The notes: generated by a model from the sequence alone, not told the origin. Positions 32,734-43,466 are shown, counted from the first letter of the stretch. The stretch is 64,000 nt of DNA from Mesorhizobium sp. 65-26 (GCA_001899205.1 MKVL01000030.1:1-64000); one strand, 5' to 3'. Made by a program: numbers and translations.

Positions 32734-35682
32734 ATGCCCAACAAGATGCTGATAGACGCCTCCCACCCGGAGGAAACACGCGTTGTCGTCGTTCGCGGTA
32801 ACCGCATCGAAGAATTCGACTTTGAATCTCAGGACAAGAAGCAGCTCAAAGGAAACATCTATCTCGCCCGCGTAACGCGCGTCGAACCCTCCCTTCAGGC
32901 AGCTTTCGTCGAGTATGGCGGCAACCGTCACGGTTTCCTCGCCTTCAGCGAAATCCATCCCGACTACTACCAAATCCCTGTCGCCGACCGGCAGGCCCTG
33001 CTGCGCGCCGAAGCGCAGGAGGCCGAGGACGAGGACGACGAGGAAGGCGATGGCGAGGAACGCCAGGGCCGGGATCGTGGACGGCGCGGACGCCGGCGCG
33101 GCGGCAAGGGCCGCGAGCGCGGCGAGAACAAGCGTGACACCTCGGCCGACGCAGCCGAGAGCGCCGAAGCCGGCGACAACGCCGGGACGAGCGAAAGCGG
33201 TGACGCTGGCGAAACGGTGATCGCGGCCGCAGACGAAGGCGTCGAGGCGCCGGAAATCACGGCGACCGAGAGCGAGCCGGCCGCCGAATCGTCCAGCGAT
33301 GGCGACAACGTGGCCGAAGGCGAAAGCGGCGAGGACGGCGAAACTTCCACGGGCGGCACGTCCATCGCCGCAGCCGTGGATGCCGACGTGATTTCCGAGG
33401 CCATCGCCACGGAACCGCACGAGGAAGCGGCCTCTGGCGACAACGACCGTGGCATGCTGGAGGAAGTGCATTCCTCGCATCCCGACGATCATGAGATCGA
33501 ATCGGTCGGCGCCGAGGACGCGCTCGAGGAAGTGCGCAATCGCCGCAAGCCGGTGCGCCGCCAGTACAAGATCCAGGAAGTCATCAAGCGCCGCCAGATC
33601 CTGCTGGTCCAGGTCGTCAAGGAAGAGCGTGGCAACAAGGGCGCCGCGCTCACCACCTACCTGTCGCTTGCCGGACGCTATTCCGTGCTGATGCCGAACA
33701 CGGCACGCGGCGGCGGCATCTCGCGCAAGATCACCAACGCCCAGGACCGCAAGCGCCTCAAGGAAGTCGTCGCGGACCTCGAAGTGCCGCAGGGCATGGG
33801 CGTCATCCTGCGCACCGCCGGCGAAAGCCGCACCAAGGCGGAGATCAAGCGCGACTACGAATATCTGATGCGGCTGTGGGAAAATGTCCGCAGCCTGACC
33901 CTGCAATCCTCGGCCCCTGCCCTGGTCTATGAGGAAGGCAGCCTGATCAAGCGCTCGGTGCGTGACCTCTACAACAAGGACATCGACGAAATCCTGGTCT
34001 CCGGCGACGACGGCTACCGCGAGGCCAAGGACTTCATGCGCATGCTGATGCCCAGCCACGCCAAGGTGGTGCAGCCTTATCGCGACACGACGCCCATCTT
34101 CGTGCGCAACGGCATCGAGGCGCAGCTCGACCGCATGCTGCAGCCGCAGGTGACGCTGAAGAGCGGTGGCTACATCATCATCAACCAGACCGAGGCGCTG
34201 GTTTCCATCGACGTCAATTCGGGCCGCTCCACCAAGGAGCACTCGATCGAGGACACCGCGCTCCACACCAATCTCGAAGCCGCCGAGGAAGTCGCCCGGC
34301 AGTTGAGGCTGCGCGACCTCGCCGGCCTGATCGTCATCGACTTCATCGACATGGAGGAGAACCGCAACAATCGCGCGGTCGAGAAACGGCTCAAGGATCA
34401 CCTCAAGAACGATCGCGCCCGCATCCAGGTCGGCCGCATCTCGCATTTCGGCCTGATGGAGATGTCGCGCCAGCGCATCCGCGCCAGCGTGCTGGAATCG
34501 ACCATGAAGCCCTGCCCGCATTGCGGCGGCACCGGGCATGTGCGGTCGGATTCGTCCGTCGCGCTGATGGTCGTGCGCGCGATCGAGGAATTCCTGCTCA
34601 AGGATTCCCGCAGCCACATCACCGTGCGCACGCCGACGGCAACCGCGCTGTATGTGTTGAACCACAAGCGCGGCACGCTGGTGGAGCTGGAGGCGCGTTT
34701 CGGCCTGACCATCACGCTGGAGGCCGATGACGCTGTCGGGTCGCAGCACTACGCGATCTTCCGTGGCGCGCTCGCGGAAAAGCCGGAGGGCTTCGTCGAG
34801 GCGCGCAACCTGCCGACCTACGTCGAGCCGGAGCCGGAAGACGACGTCGTCTTCGAGGAGGAAGAGGACGCAACGGCGCAGGAAGAACAGCCGCGCCAGC
34901 AGCAGCAACAGCCACAGAAATCGGGCGAGGAAGGTGACGGCCGCGACCGCAAGCGGCGCAAGCGCCGGCGGCGGCGTGGCAGGGATCGCGACCGCGACCA
35001 CGCGGACCATGAGGCGGCCCCGGGCGTGGCAGCCGATGCATCGGCGGACGAGTCGGTCGCCGCGGGCGAGGCCGACGAGACGGAAGTGGACGAAGCCGAA
35101 GCCGTCGCCGTCGAAACCGTCGAGAACGCGGACACCTCCGACGATAGCCAGGGCAAGAAGCGCCGGCGCGGCAAGCGCGGCGGCAAGCGCAACCGCCGCG
35201 AGGACGGCGATGCGGAGGCCGCCGGCGAAGAGGCGGGGGAACCCGCTGAAGACGCGCAGCCCGTGAATGCCGAAACGATCGAAGTCGTGACGAGCGAGAC
35301 TGCGGTCACCGTCGAGGATGCGGCAACGCCGGCAGTGGCGGAAGAGGCCCCTGTCGCCGAAAAGCCGAAGAGGCGCCGGACAAGCAAGAAGGCAGCCGCG
35401 GCCGCCGTCGAGGAATCCCCGGTGGCGGAGGCCGCGCCTGTCGAGCAGGCCGCGCCCGCTGCCGTGGAGGAGCCTGCTTCACCGCCGCCGGCGGCGGCGG
35501 AGAGCCAGCCCGTCGCGGAAGAGACACCCGCTGCCCCCGCGCGTCCGTCCCGGCGCAAGCCGGCCGCCTCGGAAGCGCCGGCCGCGCCCGTGGTATCGTC
35601 GACCGTTAGCGACGAGGCAGCCCCGGCGCAGGAAGACAAGCCGAAGCGTGGCGGCTGGTGGCAGCGGAAGGGCTTTTTCTAA
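32734..35682 (+). CDS. rne: Ribonuclease E
   Basis: A 982-residue endonuclease, the core of the RNA degradosome. MPNKMLIDASHPEETRVVVV opens the RNase H-like part; the S1 domain begins near residue 40 but is interrupted by a 180-residue acidic/Arg-Gly-rich insert (about residues 90-270, rich in EDEDDEEG and RGRRGRRRGG) before resuming at RRQYKIQEVIKRRQILLVQV. The catalytic DNase I-like region includes VSIDVNSGR, and the zinc link CPHC is at 594-597. A long Glu/Arg/Ala-rich tail ends KRGGWWQRKGFF, whose GWW (974-976) matches the polynucleotide-phosphorylase-binding motif known from Caulobacter RNase E. A strong terminator follows. Confidence 0.96.
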   Translation: MPNKMLIDASHPEETRVVVVRGNRIEEFDFESQDKKQLKGNIYLARVTRVEPSLQAAFVEYGGNRHGFLAFSEIHPDYYQIPVADRQALLRAEAQEAEDEDDEEGDGEERQGRDRGRRGRRRGGKGRERGENKRDTSADAAESAEAGDNAGTSESGDAGETVIAAADEGVEAPEITATESEPAAESSSDGDNVAEGESGEDGETSTGGTSIAAAVDADVISEAIATEPHEEAASGDNDRGMLEEVHSSHPDDHEIESVGAEDALEEVRNRRKPVRRQYKIQEVIKRRQILLVQVVKEERGNKGAALTTYLSLAGRYSVLMPNTARGGGISRKITNAQDRKRLKEVVADLEVPQGMGVILRTAGESRTKAEIKRDYEYLMRLWENVRSLTLQSSAPALVYEEGSLIKRSVRDLYNKDIDEILVSGDDGYREAKDFMRMLMPSHAKVVQPYRDTTPIFVRNGIEAQLDRMLQPQVTLKSGGYIIINQTEALVSIDVNSGRSTKEHSIEDTALHTNLEAAEEVARQLRLRDLAGLIVIDFIDMEENRNNRAVEKRLKDHLKNDRARIQVGRISHFGLMEMSRQRIRASVLESTMKPCPHCGGTGHVRSDSSVALMVVRAIEEFLLKDSRSHITVRTPTATALYVLNHKRGTLVELEARFGLTITLEADDAVGSQHYAIFRGALAEKPEGFVEARNLPTYVEPEPEDDVVFEEEEDATAQEEQPRQQQQQPQKSGEEGDGRDRKRRKRRRRRGRDRDRDHADHEAAPGVAADASADESVAAGEADETEVDEAEAVAVETVENADTSDDSQGKKRRRGKRGGKRNRREDGDAEAAGEEAGEPAEDAQPVNAETIEVVTSETAVTVEDAATPAVAEEAPVAEKPKRRRTSKKAAAAAVEESPVAEAAPVEQAAPAAVEEPASPPPAAAESQPVAEETPAAPARPSRRKPAASEAPAAPVVSSTVSDEAAPAQEDKPKRGGWWQRKGFF

Positions 35683-35713
35683 GCCATTCAATTGCTTGGA
35701 CTGACTTTTGAAG

Positions 35714-35745
35714 AAAGGCCGCGCCATCCGATGGCGCGGCCTTTT
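35714..35745 (+). terminator. Intrinsic terminator of rne
   Basis: AAAGGCCGCGCCAT (35714-35727) and ATGGCGCGGCCTTT (35731-35744) form a perfect 14-base stem with a CCG loop, followed by T-rich sequence. One of the strongest terminators in the window. Confidence 0.93.
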
Positions 35746-35919
35746 TCTCTGGAGCGCCCTGCGACGGTTTCCTTTTTCGTCCATGGCTGAAGACGCTGCT
35801 AAGGCAGATGGGGGCTGAAAGTAAACTGTCCGCTATGTCCTATACTCGGTCCTACACTCGGGGGGCGGCGAGGCGCTTCCGTGCCGTCGGACCTCTGCCT
35901 GCGACACCCGCAAAAACGT

Positions 35920-36849
35920 CTAGGGCGCGAAGATGGACCAGTTCATCATCCGCGCCAGCCTTTCCAGCGCGATCGAGCCCAGTTTGGAATTGCCGTTGGC
36001 GTTGAGCCCGGGCGACCATACCGCCAGCGACGCTACGCCCGGCACAATCCCCAATATTCCGCCGCCCACACCGCTCTTGCCGGGGATGCCGACGCGAAAG
36101 GCGAAATCGCCCGAGCCGTCATAGTGGCCGCAGGTCAGCATGAGCGCGCAGATACGGCGCGCCCGCTCCGCCGAGACCACGGAATGGCCCGTCGCGGGGT
36201 TCTGGCCGCCATTGGCGAGGAAGCGTCCCGCAAGCGCGAGTTGCCGGCAGCTCATGGCGATGGCGCAATGGTGGAAATAGACGCCCAGCGCCAGATCCGG
36301 CTCGTGAACCAGGTTGCCGAAGGACTTCATGTAGTTGGCAAGCGCGAAGTTACGGTACCCGGTGGCGCGCTCTGAAGCCGCTACCCCGTGATCGATGATG
36401 ATCGTGTCGTCATCGGCCAGGAACTGAATGAAACGCAGGATCTCGCCGATCGCCTCGCGCGGCTGGTGCCCGGCAAGCAGGATGTCGGAGATGACGATGG
36501 CGCCAGCGTTGATGAATGGATTGCGCGGAACGCCGTTCTCGTGCTCCAGCTGGATGATCGAATTGAAGGGATTGCCGGACGGCTCGCGACCGACGCGCTT
36601 CCACAGGGCATCGCCGACCTTGCCAAGCGCCAGCGTCAACGTGAAGACCTTGGAAACACTCTGGATCGAGAACGCCTCGTCGGCATCGCCCGCCAGCAGG
36701 GCCTGCCCGTCATTGGTGATTGCGGCGATACCGAATTTCCCCGGATCGACCTTGCCGAGCTGGGGAATATAGGTCGCGACGTCGCCGCGGTCGGTCCGCT
36801 GCGCCATTTCGGCGGCGACCTCGTTCAGTGCCTGTTCGAGTTCCGGCAT
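35920..36849 (-). CDS. glsA: Glutaminase, beta-lactamase-like (GlsA) family
   Basis: A 309-residue glutaminase that hydrolyses L-glutamine to glutamate and ammonia. The serine-lysine catalytic pair is S64-x-x-K67 in [16 protein letters not shown]; other family blocks are [20 protein letters not shown] (about 87-106), [15 protein letters not shown] (about 109-123) and [15 protein letters not shown] (about 260-274). Length and motifs match YneH/YbaS. It may support ammonia balance or acid tolerance. It is convergent with rne and 10 bases upstream of an aminotransferase gene's end. Confidence 0.96.
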   Translation of the reverse strand: MPELEQALNEVAAEMAQRTDRGDVATYIPQLGKVDPGKFGIAAITNDGQALLAGDADEAFSIQSVSKVFTLTLALGKVGDALWKRVGREPSGNPFNSIIQLEHENGVPRNPFINAGAIVISDILLAGHQPREAIGEILRFIQFLADDDTIIIDHGVAASERATGYRNFALANYMKSFGNLVHEPDLALGVYFHHCAIAMSCRQLALAGRFLANGGQNPATGHSVVSAERARRICALMLTCGHYDGSGDFAFRVGIPGKSGVGGGILGIVPGVASLAVWSPGLNANGNSKLGSIALERLARMMNWSIFAP

Positions 36850-36859
36850 CGCCTTCCCG

Positions 36860-38008
36860 TCACTTCAGCCAGCGTTCTATCCGGGCCAGCGCCTCGACCA
36901 TGTCCTCATGGCTGCCGGCGTAGGAAAAGCGCATGCTGCGATGGCCCGCCGACGGATCGAAATCGCGACCCGGCGTGGCGGCGACATGCGCTTCGGCCAA
37001 CATCCTGCGGGCAAACTCCATGCTGTCGTTGGTGTGCCGGCTCACATCGCAGAAGGCGTAGAAGGCGCCGTCCATGGGCGCCGCCAGCGGCAGGCCGAGT
37101 TCCGGCAGGCGTTTCATCAGCAGCTCGCGGTTCCATGCATAGCGCGCCTTGACCACTTCCAGCTCCGACGTCGCCTTGAACGCCTCGATGGCGGCCACCT
37201 GCGACAGTTCCGGCGGCGAAATGTAAAGGCTCTGGGCGATGCGCTCCACCGGCCGCACCAGTTCATCGGGCAGCACCATCCAGCCGATTCGCCAACCAGT
37301 CATGCAGTAGTATTTGGAAAACGAGTTTATCACGGTCACGCCGGAGCCCATTCCCAACGCCGTCACGTCAGGCGCGCCATAGGCAAGGCGGTGATAGATC
37401 TCGTCGGAAATCACGGTGATGCCGAGTTCTTCGGCGGTGCCGACGAGGGCGGCAAGCTCGACTTCCGGAATCACGGCGCCCGTCGGATTGGCAGGGCTGG
37501 CGAACAGTACCCCTTTCAGGGGTTTTTCGGCATGAGCTGCCCTGAGATGAGCCGAATCGAGATAGGCGGCAGTGCCCAATTCGATCTCGACCACTTCGAT
37601 GCCGAGCGCGGCCATGATGTTGCGATAGGCGGGATAGCCCGGCGCGGCGATCGCAACGCGGTCACCCGGATCGAACATGGCAAGGAATGCCAGATTGAAG
37701 GCAGCCGAGGAGCCCGTCGTCACCGCCACACGCTCGGGCGAGACCTCGACGCCGTAATGGTCGGCATAGTGATGCGCTATCGCTTCGCGCAGCGCGGGGA
37801 GCCCCAGCGTATCCGTATAGTCGATCCGCCCGACGGCAAGTGCCCTGGCCGCCGCGTCGCGAACCCTGGCCGGCGCTGGATCCGATGGCTGTCCGACGGC
37901 CATCGAGACCACCTGGATGCCCTTCGCCTTGAGGCGGTTGGCCTCCGCAAGCACATCCATGGCATGGAACGGCTCGACTTCGCCGCGACGTGAAAGCGAT
38001 ACAACCAT
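36860..38008 (-). CDS. Class I/II PLP-dependent aminotransferase
   Basis: A 382-residue fold-type I aminotransferase. The PLP lysine is K232 in [20 protein letters not shown]; other marks are [20 protein letters not shown] (about residues 97-116), [16 protein letters not shown] (about 170-185) and [11 protein letters not shown] (about 201-211). It resembles the aspartate/aromatic subgroup and also alanine transaminases; the substrate is not decided. The ATG at 38008 is preceded by AGGTG; an upstream GTG at 38017 is possible. It lies 10 bases upstream of glsA and probably shares its transcript, a nitrogen-metabolism pairing. Confidence 0.9.
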   Translation of the reverse strand: MVVSLSRRGEVEPFHAMDVLAEANRLKAKGIQVVSMAVGQPSDPAPARVRDAAARALAVGRIDYTDTLGLPALREAIAHHYADHYGVEVSPERVAVTTGSSAAFNLAFLAMFDPGDRVAIAAPGYPAYRNIMAALGIEVVEIELGTAAYLDSAHLRAAHAEKPLKGVLFASPANPTGAVIPEVELAALVGTAEELGITVISDEIYHRLAYGAPDVTALGMGSGVTVINSFSKYYCMTGWRIGWMVLPDELVRPVERIAQSLYISPPELSQVAAIEAFKATSELEVVKARYAWNRELLMKRLPELGLPLAAPMDGAFYAFCDVSRHTNDSMEFARRMLAEAHVAATPGRDFDPSAGHRSMRFSYAGSHEDMVEALARIERWLK

Positions 38009-38149
38009 GCAGTACACCTGATCAGTCGAGACCGCCCGCTTGATTGGCGGCGCCGCACAAATGCCCGATTGATGTGAGGATCACAAGTTCACGAAGTTTC
38101 CGGCGCCGACTTTTCATCTTTCGCCCGCTCGTCTACCAGTGGACCCAAC

Positions 38150-39544
38150 ATGTTGAGCCGACCCAAATCGACGATTGCCGGAGCCGCGCGCTTCCTCGCG
38201 ACCCTTTCGCTCGCGGCGGCGGTGGCCATTGCGGGTTCGGTCAGCGCCTTCGCCCAGGGCGTGCCGGTGGTGCGCGACGCGGAGATCGAGGCGCTGGTGC
38301 GCGACTACGCGCGACCGATCTTCAAGGCGGCGGGCCTCGCCAACGACGGCATCGACATCGTGCTCGTCAACGATCCAAGTTTCAATGCGTTCGTCACCGG
38401 CCGGCGCCTGTTCATCAACACCGGCGCGCTGATGGAGGCGGAAACGCCCAACGAGATTATCGGCGTCATCGCCCACGAGGCCGGCCATATCGCCGGCGGC
38501 CACCAGCAGAAGCTGCGCGACCAGCTCGAACGCGCCAAGACCATGGCCATCATCGCCACGTTGCTGGGCGCTGGCGCCATAGTGGCCGGCGCCACCACCA
38601 ACAGCCGGGGGCTGGCGGGCGCCGGCATGGGCGTGGCGGCCGGCAGCGGCGAGATGGCCCAGCGCAGCATCCTTGCCTATCAGCGTACCGAGGAGATCAC
38701 CGCCGATCGCTCGGCCATCACCTATCTCAATGCCACAGGCCAGTCCGGCATGGGCATGCTGAAGACGTTCCACCGCTTCCAGAGCGCGCTGTCGCTGTCC
38801 GGTGCACAGGTCGATCCCTACCGGATCAGCCATCCGATGCCGCAGGATCGCATCGGCAACCTCGAAGTGCTCGTCAAGCAGAGTCCGTATGTCGACAAGG
38901 TCGATCCGCCTGCCCTGCAGCAGCGGCACGACATGATGCGAATCAAGATCGCCGTCTACATGCAGGGCCAGGCGGCCGCGTCGCGGCTGATGCGCAAGAA
39001 TCCCGGCAGCCTGGCGTCGCAGTACGGCGACGCCCAGTCGGCCTATCTCTATGGAAACCTCAACGCGGCGCTGACCAAGACCGTAGCCCTGATCAAGGCG
39101 CAGCCGAAGAATCCGTATTTCCAGGAATTGCGCGGCGATATCCTGATGAAGGCCAACAAGCCGAAGGATGCGGCCGAGGCCTACTCCAGGGCCGTCGGCC
39201 TCGACCCTGTCCGGTCGGGGCTGCTGCCGGTTTCCTATGGCCAGGCGCTTATGGCCATGGGCACGCCGGACGCGCTGAAGAAGGCGGTCGTCCAGCTCAG
39301 CAACGGACTGGGCCGCGACAAGGAAAACGCCGACGGCTACCGCTATCTCGCGCAGGCCTATGGCGAGCTCGGCGACATCCCGGCGGCGGACCTCGCCACC
39401 GCCGAAGGTCACTTCTATTCGGGCGACTATAAAAATGCGAAAATCTTCGCCATGCGCGCCCAACAGAAGTTGAAGCGCGGCGAGCCGGGATGGCTACGCG
39501 CGCAGGACATCATCAACTATGCCCCCGCGGGCAAGAGCAAGTGA
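38150..39544 (+). CDS. M48-family periplasmic metalloprotease with TPR region (BepA-like)
   Basis: A 464-residue protein. A signal peptide (LATLSLAAAVAIAGSVSAFA, cleavage near residue 36) is followed by an M48 peptidase domain: RRLFINTGALMEAETPNEII, zinc motif HEAGH (109-113) and a downstream glutamate ligand in QRTEEITADRSAITYLN. The second half (about residues 270-450) is a tetratricopeptide-like helical repeat region. This matches BepA/YfgC, which degrades or chaperones outer membrane proteins such as LptD. It reads toward a DsbA-like gene 64 bases on and may share its transcript. Confidence 0.94.
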   Translation: MLSRPKSTIAGAARFLATLSLAAAVAIAGSVSAFAQGVPVVRDAEIEALVRDYARPIFKAAGLANDGIDIVLVNDPSFNAFVTGRRLFINTGALMEAETPNEIIGVIAHEAGHIAGGHQQKLRDQLERAKTMAIIATLLGAGAIVAGATTNSRGLAGAGMGVAAGSGEMAQRSILAYQRTEEITADRSAITYLNATGQSGMGMLKTFHRFQSALSLSGAQVDPYRISHPMPQDRIGNLEVLVKQSPYVDKVDPPALQQRHDMMRIKIAVYMQGQAAASRLMRKNPGSLASQYGDAQSAYLYGNLNAALTKTVALIKAQPKNPYFQELRGDILMKANKPKDAAEAYSRAVGLDPVRSGLLPVSYGQALMAMGTPDALKKAVVQLSNGLGRDKENADGYRYLAQAYGELGDIPAADLATAEGHFYSGDYKNAKIFAMRAQQKLKRGEPGWLRAQDIINYAPAGKSK

Positions 39545-39608
39545 ACCGTCCGGCAGGACGCGGCGACACAGCCGAACCGGATATGAAGAAGGCAAGAGGA
39601 TCGAGACC

Positions 39609-40412
39609 ATGAACAAGGCAGTTTTGCTGGGAACCACCGGGGCGGCGATCGCGCTCGGCATGCTGGCTTTCGGGTTCGTGGCGGGAAGCCCCGAAATGGC
39701 GCGGGCCGGCACGGCGCAGGCGGTCCAGACGGCGACGGCCGATTCCAAGATCGACCGCAAGGAAGTCGAGGGCATCATCCGGGACTACCTGCTGAAGAAC
39801 CCGGAAGTGCTGCTTGAGGTCCAGGACGCTCTGGAAGCAAAGCAGAAGGAGGAGCAGCGCCTCGCCTCCCTCGGCGTCATCAAGAGCGCCAAGGACGAGA
39901 TCTTCAACTCGACCTTCGACGGCGTGGTCGGCAACCCGAAGGGCAAGGTCACCATCGTCGAGTTCTATGACTACAACTGCGGCTTCTGCAAGCGCGCCAT
40001 CGATGACATGCAGGCGCTCACCAAGTCCGATCCGGACCTGCGCTTCGTGCTCAAGGAATTCCCGATCCTCAGCCCGGATTCGCAGAAGGCCAGCGTCGTC
40101 TCGATGGCTTTCCACCTGATGATGCCGGAGAAGTATGCCGAGTTCCACACCGCGCTTCTCGGCGGACAGGGCCGCGCGACCGAGTCAACCGCCATCAAGG
40201 TCGCGCTGTCGCTCGGCGCCGACGAGGCGACCCTGCGCGAGAAGATGAAGGATCCGCGCATCAACGAAGCCCTCGCCCGCACCTACGATCTCGCCAACAA
40301 GCTCGCCATCACCGGCACCCCGTCCTATGTAGTCGGCAACGAGGTGGTGTTCGGCGCTCTCGGGCAGCAGGTTCTGGCCGAGAAGATCGAGGCGGCGAAA
40401 TCCGCCCTGTGA
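39609..40412 (+). CDS. DsbA-family thiol:disulfide protein (Com1-like)
   Basis: A 267-residue periplasmic thioredoxin-fold protein. A signal or anchor segment (AVLLGTTGAAIALGMLAFGF) is followed by a helical stalk (about residues 45-100, charged and possibly coiled) and the DSBA-like domain with active site CGFC (124-127) in VEFYDYNCGFCKRAID, and the cis-proline loop TGTPSYVVGNEVVFGAL. It resembles Coxiella Com1 and rhizobial DsbA-type oxidoreductases. Its position next to the BepA-like protease fits a role in folding of envelope proteins. The ATG at 39609 is preceded by AGAGGATCGAG. Confidence 0.92.
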   Translation: MNKAVLLGTTGAAIALGMLAFGFVAGSPEMARAGTAQAVQTATADSKIDRKEVEGIIRDYLLKNPEVLLEVQDALEAKQKEEQRLASLGVIKSAKDEIFNSTFDGVVGNPKGKVTIVEFYDYNCGFCKRAIDDMQALTKSDPDLRFVLKEFPILSPDSQKASVVSMAFHLMMPEKYAEFHTALLGGQGRATESTAIKVALSLGADEATLREKMKDPRINEALARTYDLANKLAITGTPSYVVGNEVVFGALGQQVLAEKIEAAKSAL

Positions 40413-40557
40413 TCGACGGCGGCATCCGCTCACGGGTTGATTTCCAACTGTTGTGGACAGTGAAAGAACGTATTTGCGCTCTTTTTTCTGACTGCCATGC
40501 TCGATATAGAGGTCCAGCGCGCCGGCTCGAGGCCGGCGCTGGAAAAGGTCGGTATTT

Positions 40558-40992
40558 TTGAAAACGATTTTCGTCCTGAACGGTCCGAACCTCAACGCGC
40601 TGGGCAAGCGCGAGCCGGGCATTTACGGCGGCAAGACGCTGGCAGCGATTGCCGACGATTGCAGGCAGGCCGGCGCCGCGCTCGGGCTGGAGATCGATTT
40701 CCGGCAATCCAACCATGAGGGCGATCTGGTTGACTGGATCCAGGAGGCTGGCGACAAGGCCGCCGGCATCGTCATCAATCCTGGCGCCTACAGCCACACG
40801 TCCATCGCCGTTCACGACGCCATCCGCTCCGTAGCACCGCTGCCCGTCGCCGAGGTGCATCTCTCCAACATCCACGCGCGGGAGCCGTTCCGCCACGTTT
40901 CCATGGTCGCCCCGGTCGCCGTCGGCATGATCTGCGGATTCGGGCCGCTCGGCTACACGCTGGCACTGCAGGCCCTGGCGGCACGCCTATGA
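40558..40992 (+). CDS. aroQ: 3-dehydroquinate dehydratase, type II
   Basis: A 144-residue type II dehydroquinase of the shikimate pathway, forming dodecamers. [18 protein letters not shown] (about residues 8-25) holds the catalytic tyrosine, and [16 protein letters not shown] (about 76-91) and [14 protein letters not shown] (about 100-113) are present. TTG at 40558 is the start; there is no ATG that keeps the N-terminal strand KTIFVLNG. Its stop overlaps a possible upstream start of accB, so aroQ-accB-accC form an operon typical of Alphaproteobacteria. Confidence 0.96.
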   Translation: MKTIFVLNGPNLNALGKREPGIYGGKTLAAIADDCRQAGAALGLEIDFRQSNHEGDLVDWIQEAGDKAAGIVINPGAYSHTSIAVHDAIRSVAPLPVAEVHLSNIHAREPFRHVSMVAPVAVGMICGFGPLGYTLALQALAARL

Positions 40993-41018
40993 CCGGCCAA
41001 CAAACAGAAGGCTCGAAA

Positions 41019-41483
41019 ATGTCCATAAAGAAGACCGGTGTTGACCAGCAATTGATCCGCGACCTCGCGGGCATATTGAACGACACCAACCTCACCGAGA
41101 TCGAGGTCGAGCTGGGTGACCTGAAGGTGCGCGTCTCGCGCCAGGCGCAGACCGTCCATGCCGTCGCCGCGCCGCAGCCGGTCTACGCGCCGGCTCCGGC
41201 CCAGGCCGCCGCGCCGGCCGCCAGTGCACCGGCGACCGCCGACATCTCCAAGAACGCCGTGCCTTCGCCGATGGTCGGCACCGCCTACCTGGCGCCCTCG
41301 CCGGACGCCAAGCCGTTCATCGAGGTCGGCCAGAAGGTCAAGGAAGGCCAGACTCTGCTGATCATCGAGGCCATGAAGACGATGAATCAGATCCCCTCGC
41401 CGCGTTCGGGCACGGTAACGGCAATCCTCTTCGAGGATGCCCAGCCGGTCGAATACGGCATGCCGCTCGTCGTGATCGAGTAG
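41019..41483 (+). CDS. accB: Biotin carboxyl carrier protein of acetyl-CoA carboxylase
   Basis: A 154-residue BCCP subunit that carries biotin between carboxylase and transferase in fatty acid synthesis. An N-terminal domain ([20 protein letters not shown]) is joined by an Ala/Pro-rich linker (about residues 45-75) to the biotinyl domain with [14 protein letters not shown], biotin lysine K120. ATG at 41019 is preceded by AGAAGG; an in-frame ATG at 40989 overlaps the aroQ stop and could add ten residues. It is directly upstream of accC. Confidence 0.97.
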   Translation: MSIKKTGVDQQLIRDLAGILNDTNLTEIEVELGDLKVRVSRQAQTVHAVAAPQPVYAPAPAQAAAPAASAPATADISKNAVPSPMVGTAYLAPSPDAKPFIEVGQKVKEGQTLLIIEAMKTMNQIPSPRSGTVTAILFEDAQPVEYGMPLVVIE

Positions 41484-41493
41484 AGCAGGCAGG

Positions 41494-42837
41494 ATGTTCC
41501 AGAAGATCCTCATCGCCAATCGCGGCGAAATCGCCCTCAGGGTGCTGCGTGCCTGCAAGGAACTCGGCATCCAGACGGTGGTGGTGCATTCGACCGCCGA
41601 CGCCGACGCCATGCATGTTCGCCTTGCCGACGAGAGCGTCTGCATCGGGCCACCGCCGTCGCGCGACAGCTACCTCAACATCCACCAGATCGTCGCGGCC
41701 TGCGAGATCACCGGCGCCGACGCCGTGCATCCGGGCTACGGATTCCTGTCCGAGAACGCCAAGTTCGCCGACATTCTGGCGGCCCACAACATCACCTTCA
41801 TCGGCCCGTCCGGCGACCATATCCGCATCATGGGCGACAAGATCGAGGCCAAGCGCACCGCCAAGCGCCTCGGCATCCCTGTCGTGCCCGGCTCCGACGG
41901 CGCGATCAGCGACGAGAAGGAAGCCAAGCGCGTTGCGGCCGAGATCGGCTATCCCGTGATCATCAAGGCTTCGGCCGGCGGCGGTGGTCGCGGCATGAAG
42001 GTGGCGCACACCGAGGAGGACCTCGAAGTCGCGCTACAGACGGCGAAGTCCGAAGCCGGCGCCGCCTTTGGCGACGATGCGGTCTATATCGAGAAGTACC
42101 TGCAGAAGCCGCGTCACATCGAGGTGCAGGTTTTCGGCGATGGCGCCGGTCGTGGCGTGCATTTCGGCGAGCGCGACTGCTCGCTGCAGCGGCGCCACCA
42201 GAAGGTCTGGGAAGAGGCCAATTCGCCGGCGCTGAATGCCGAGGAGCGGTCCCGTATCGGCGGCATCTGCGCCAAGGCTATCGCCGATCTGGGCTATTCG
42301 GGTGCAGGCACCATCGAATTCCTCTACGAGAATGGCGAATTCTATTTCATCGAGATGAACACCCGACTGCAGGTGGAACATCCGGTGACGGAGGCCATCA
42401 CCGGCATCGATCTCGTGCACGAGCAGATCCGTGTCGCTTCCGGCGGCGGCCTTTCGGTGCGGCAGGAAGACATCAAGTTCAATGGCCACGCCATCGAATG
42501 CCGTATCAATGCCGAGGATCCGCGCACGTTCGCCCCCTCGCCCGGCACGATCACCCACTTCCATACGCCTGGCGGGCTCGGCATCCGCGTCGATTCCGGC
42601 GTCTATTCCGGCTACAAGATCCCGCCCTATTACGACAGCCTGATCGGCAAGCTGATCGTGCATGGCCGCAACCGCGTCGAATGCATGATGCGACTGCGCC
42701 GCGCGCTCGACGAATTCGTCGTCGACGGGATCAAGACCACCCTGCCGCTGTTCCGCGACCTCGTCGGCAATCCCGACATCGCCAATGGCGACTACGACAT
42801 CCATTGGCTGGAAAAGTATCTGGCCAAGGGCGAATAG
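41494..42837 (+). CDS. accC: Biotin carboxylase subunit of acetyl-CoA carboxylase
   Basis: A 447-residue ATP-grasp enzyme that carboxylates the biotin of AccB. It begins [20 protein letters not shown]; the glycine-rich ATP loop is [12 protein letters not shown] (about residues 161-172), followed by [40 protein letters not shown] with metal ligands, and [14 protein letters not shown]. Length is as in E. coli AccC. It starts ten bases after accB. The aat gene follows eleven bases later, so the unit probably extends aroQ-accB-accC-aat. Confidence 0.98.
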   Translation: MFQKILIANRGEIALRVLRACKELGIQTVVVHSTADADAMHVRLADESVCIGPPPSRDSYLNIHQIVAACEITGADAVHPGYGFLSENAKFADILAAHNITFIGPSGDHIRIMGDKIEAKRTAKRLGIPVVPGSDGAISDEKEAKRVAAEIGYPVIIKASAGGGGRGMKVAHTEEDLEVALQTAKSEAGAAFGDDAVYIEKYLQKPRHIEVQVFGDGAGRGVHFGERDCSLQRRHQKVWEEANSPALNAEERSRIGGICAKAIADLGYSGAGTIEFLYENGEFYFIEMNTRLQVEHPVTEAITGIDLVHEQIRVASGGGLSVRQEDIKFNGHAIECRINAEDPRTFAPSPGTITHFHTPGGLGIRVDSGVYSGYKIPPYYDSLIGKLIVHGRNRVECMMRLRRALDEFVVDGIKTTLPLFRDLVGNPDIANGDYDIHWLEKYLAKGE

Positions 42838-42848
42838 CCGGGGGCGCG

Positions 42849-43466
42849 ATGACCCGTCCCTACGCGCCCGGCTATCGCATCCCCACCGATCTGCTGCTGA
42901 AAGCCTACGCTTCGGGCGTCTTTCCAATGGCGGAGAGCGCCACCGACCCGGAAGTCTTCTGGGTGCGGCCGGAAATGCGCGGCATCATCCCGCTCGACGG
43001 TTTTCACACCTCGAAGAGCCTGCTGAAGGCCGTTCGCAGGCACCCGTTCGACATCCGCTTCGATTTCGATTTCGAGGCCACGATCGACGCCTGCGCGGAG
43101 CGGCGGGACGAGCGCCCCTCGACCTGGATCAACGCCCCGATTCGCGAAGCCTATGTCCAGTTGCACAGGCTGAACCATTGCCATTCGGTCGAGGCGTGGC
43201 GCGGCGACAGGCTGGTGGGCGGGCTCTATGGCGTCTCGCTGGGACGCGTCTTCTTCGGCGAGAGCATGTTCTCGAAGGAAACGGACGCTTCCAAGATATG
43301 CCTCTATCACCTGGTCGAACGCTTGAAAGCGCGCGGCTTCGCGCTGCTCGACACGCAGTTCACCACCGAGCATCTCAAGCGCTTCGGCGCGGTGGACGTG
43401 CCGCGCGCCCGATACGAGAAGATGCTGGCCGAAGCCTTGAAAGGTGAAGCGGTTTTCTTTCCCTGA
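42849..43466 (+). CDS. aat: Leucyl/phenylalanyl-tRNA-protein transferase
   Basis: A 205-residue L/F-transferase that adds Leu or Phe to proteins with N-terminal Lys or Arg, marking them for ClpS-ClpAP degradation. The family blocks are [20 protein letters not shown] (about residues 19-38), [35 protein letters not shown] (about 94-108), [19 protein letters not shown] (about 126-144) and [20 protein letters not shown]. The ATG at 42849 gives the family N-terminus [16 protein letters not shown]. It closes the aroQ-accBC run. Confidence 0.97.
   Translation: MTRPYAPGYRIPTDLLLKAYASGVFPMAESATDPEVFWVRPEMRGIIPLDGFHTSKSLLKAVRRHPFDIRFDFDFEATIDACAERRDERPSTWINAPIREAYVQLHRLNHCHSVEAWRGDRLVGGLYGVSLGRVFFGESMFSKETDASKICLYHLVERLKARGFALLDTQFTTEHLKRFGAVDVPRARYEKMLAEALKGEAVFFP

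Noticed and set aside
32620-35010. Long open frames on the minus strand opposite rne
   Set aside because: High-GC codon bias leaves the antisense frames open; the proteins have no recognisable feature and rne is certain.
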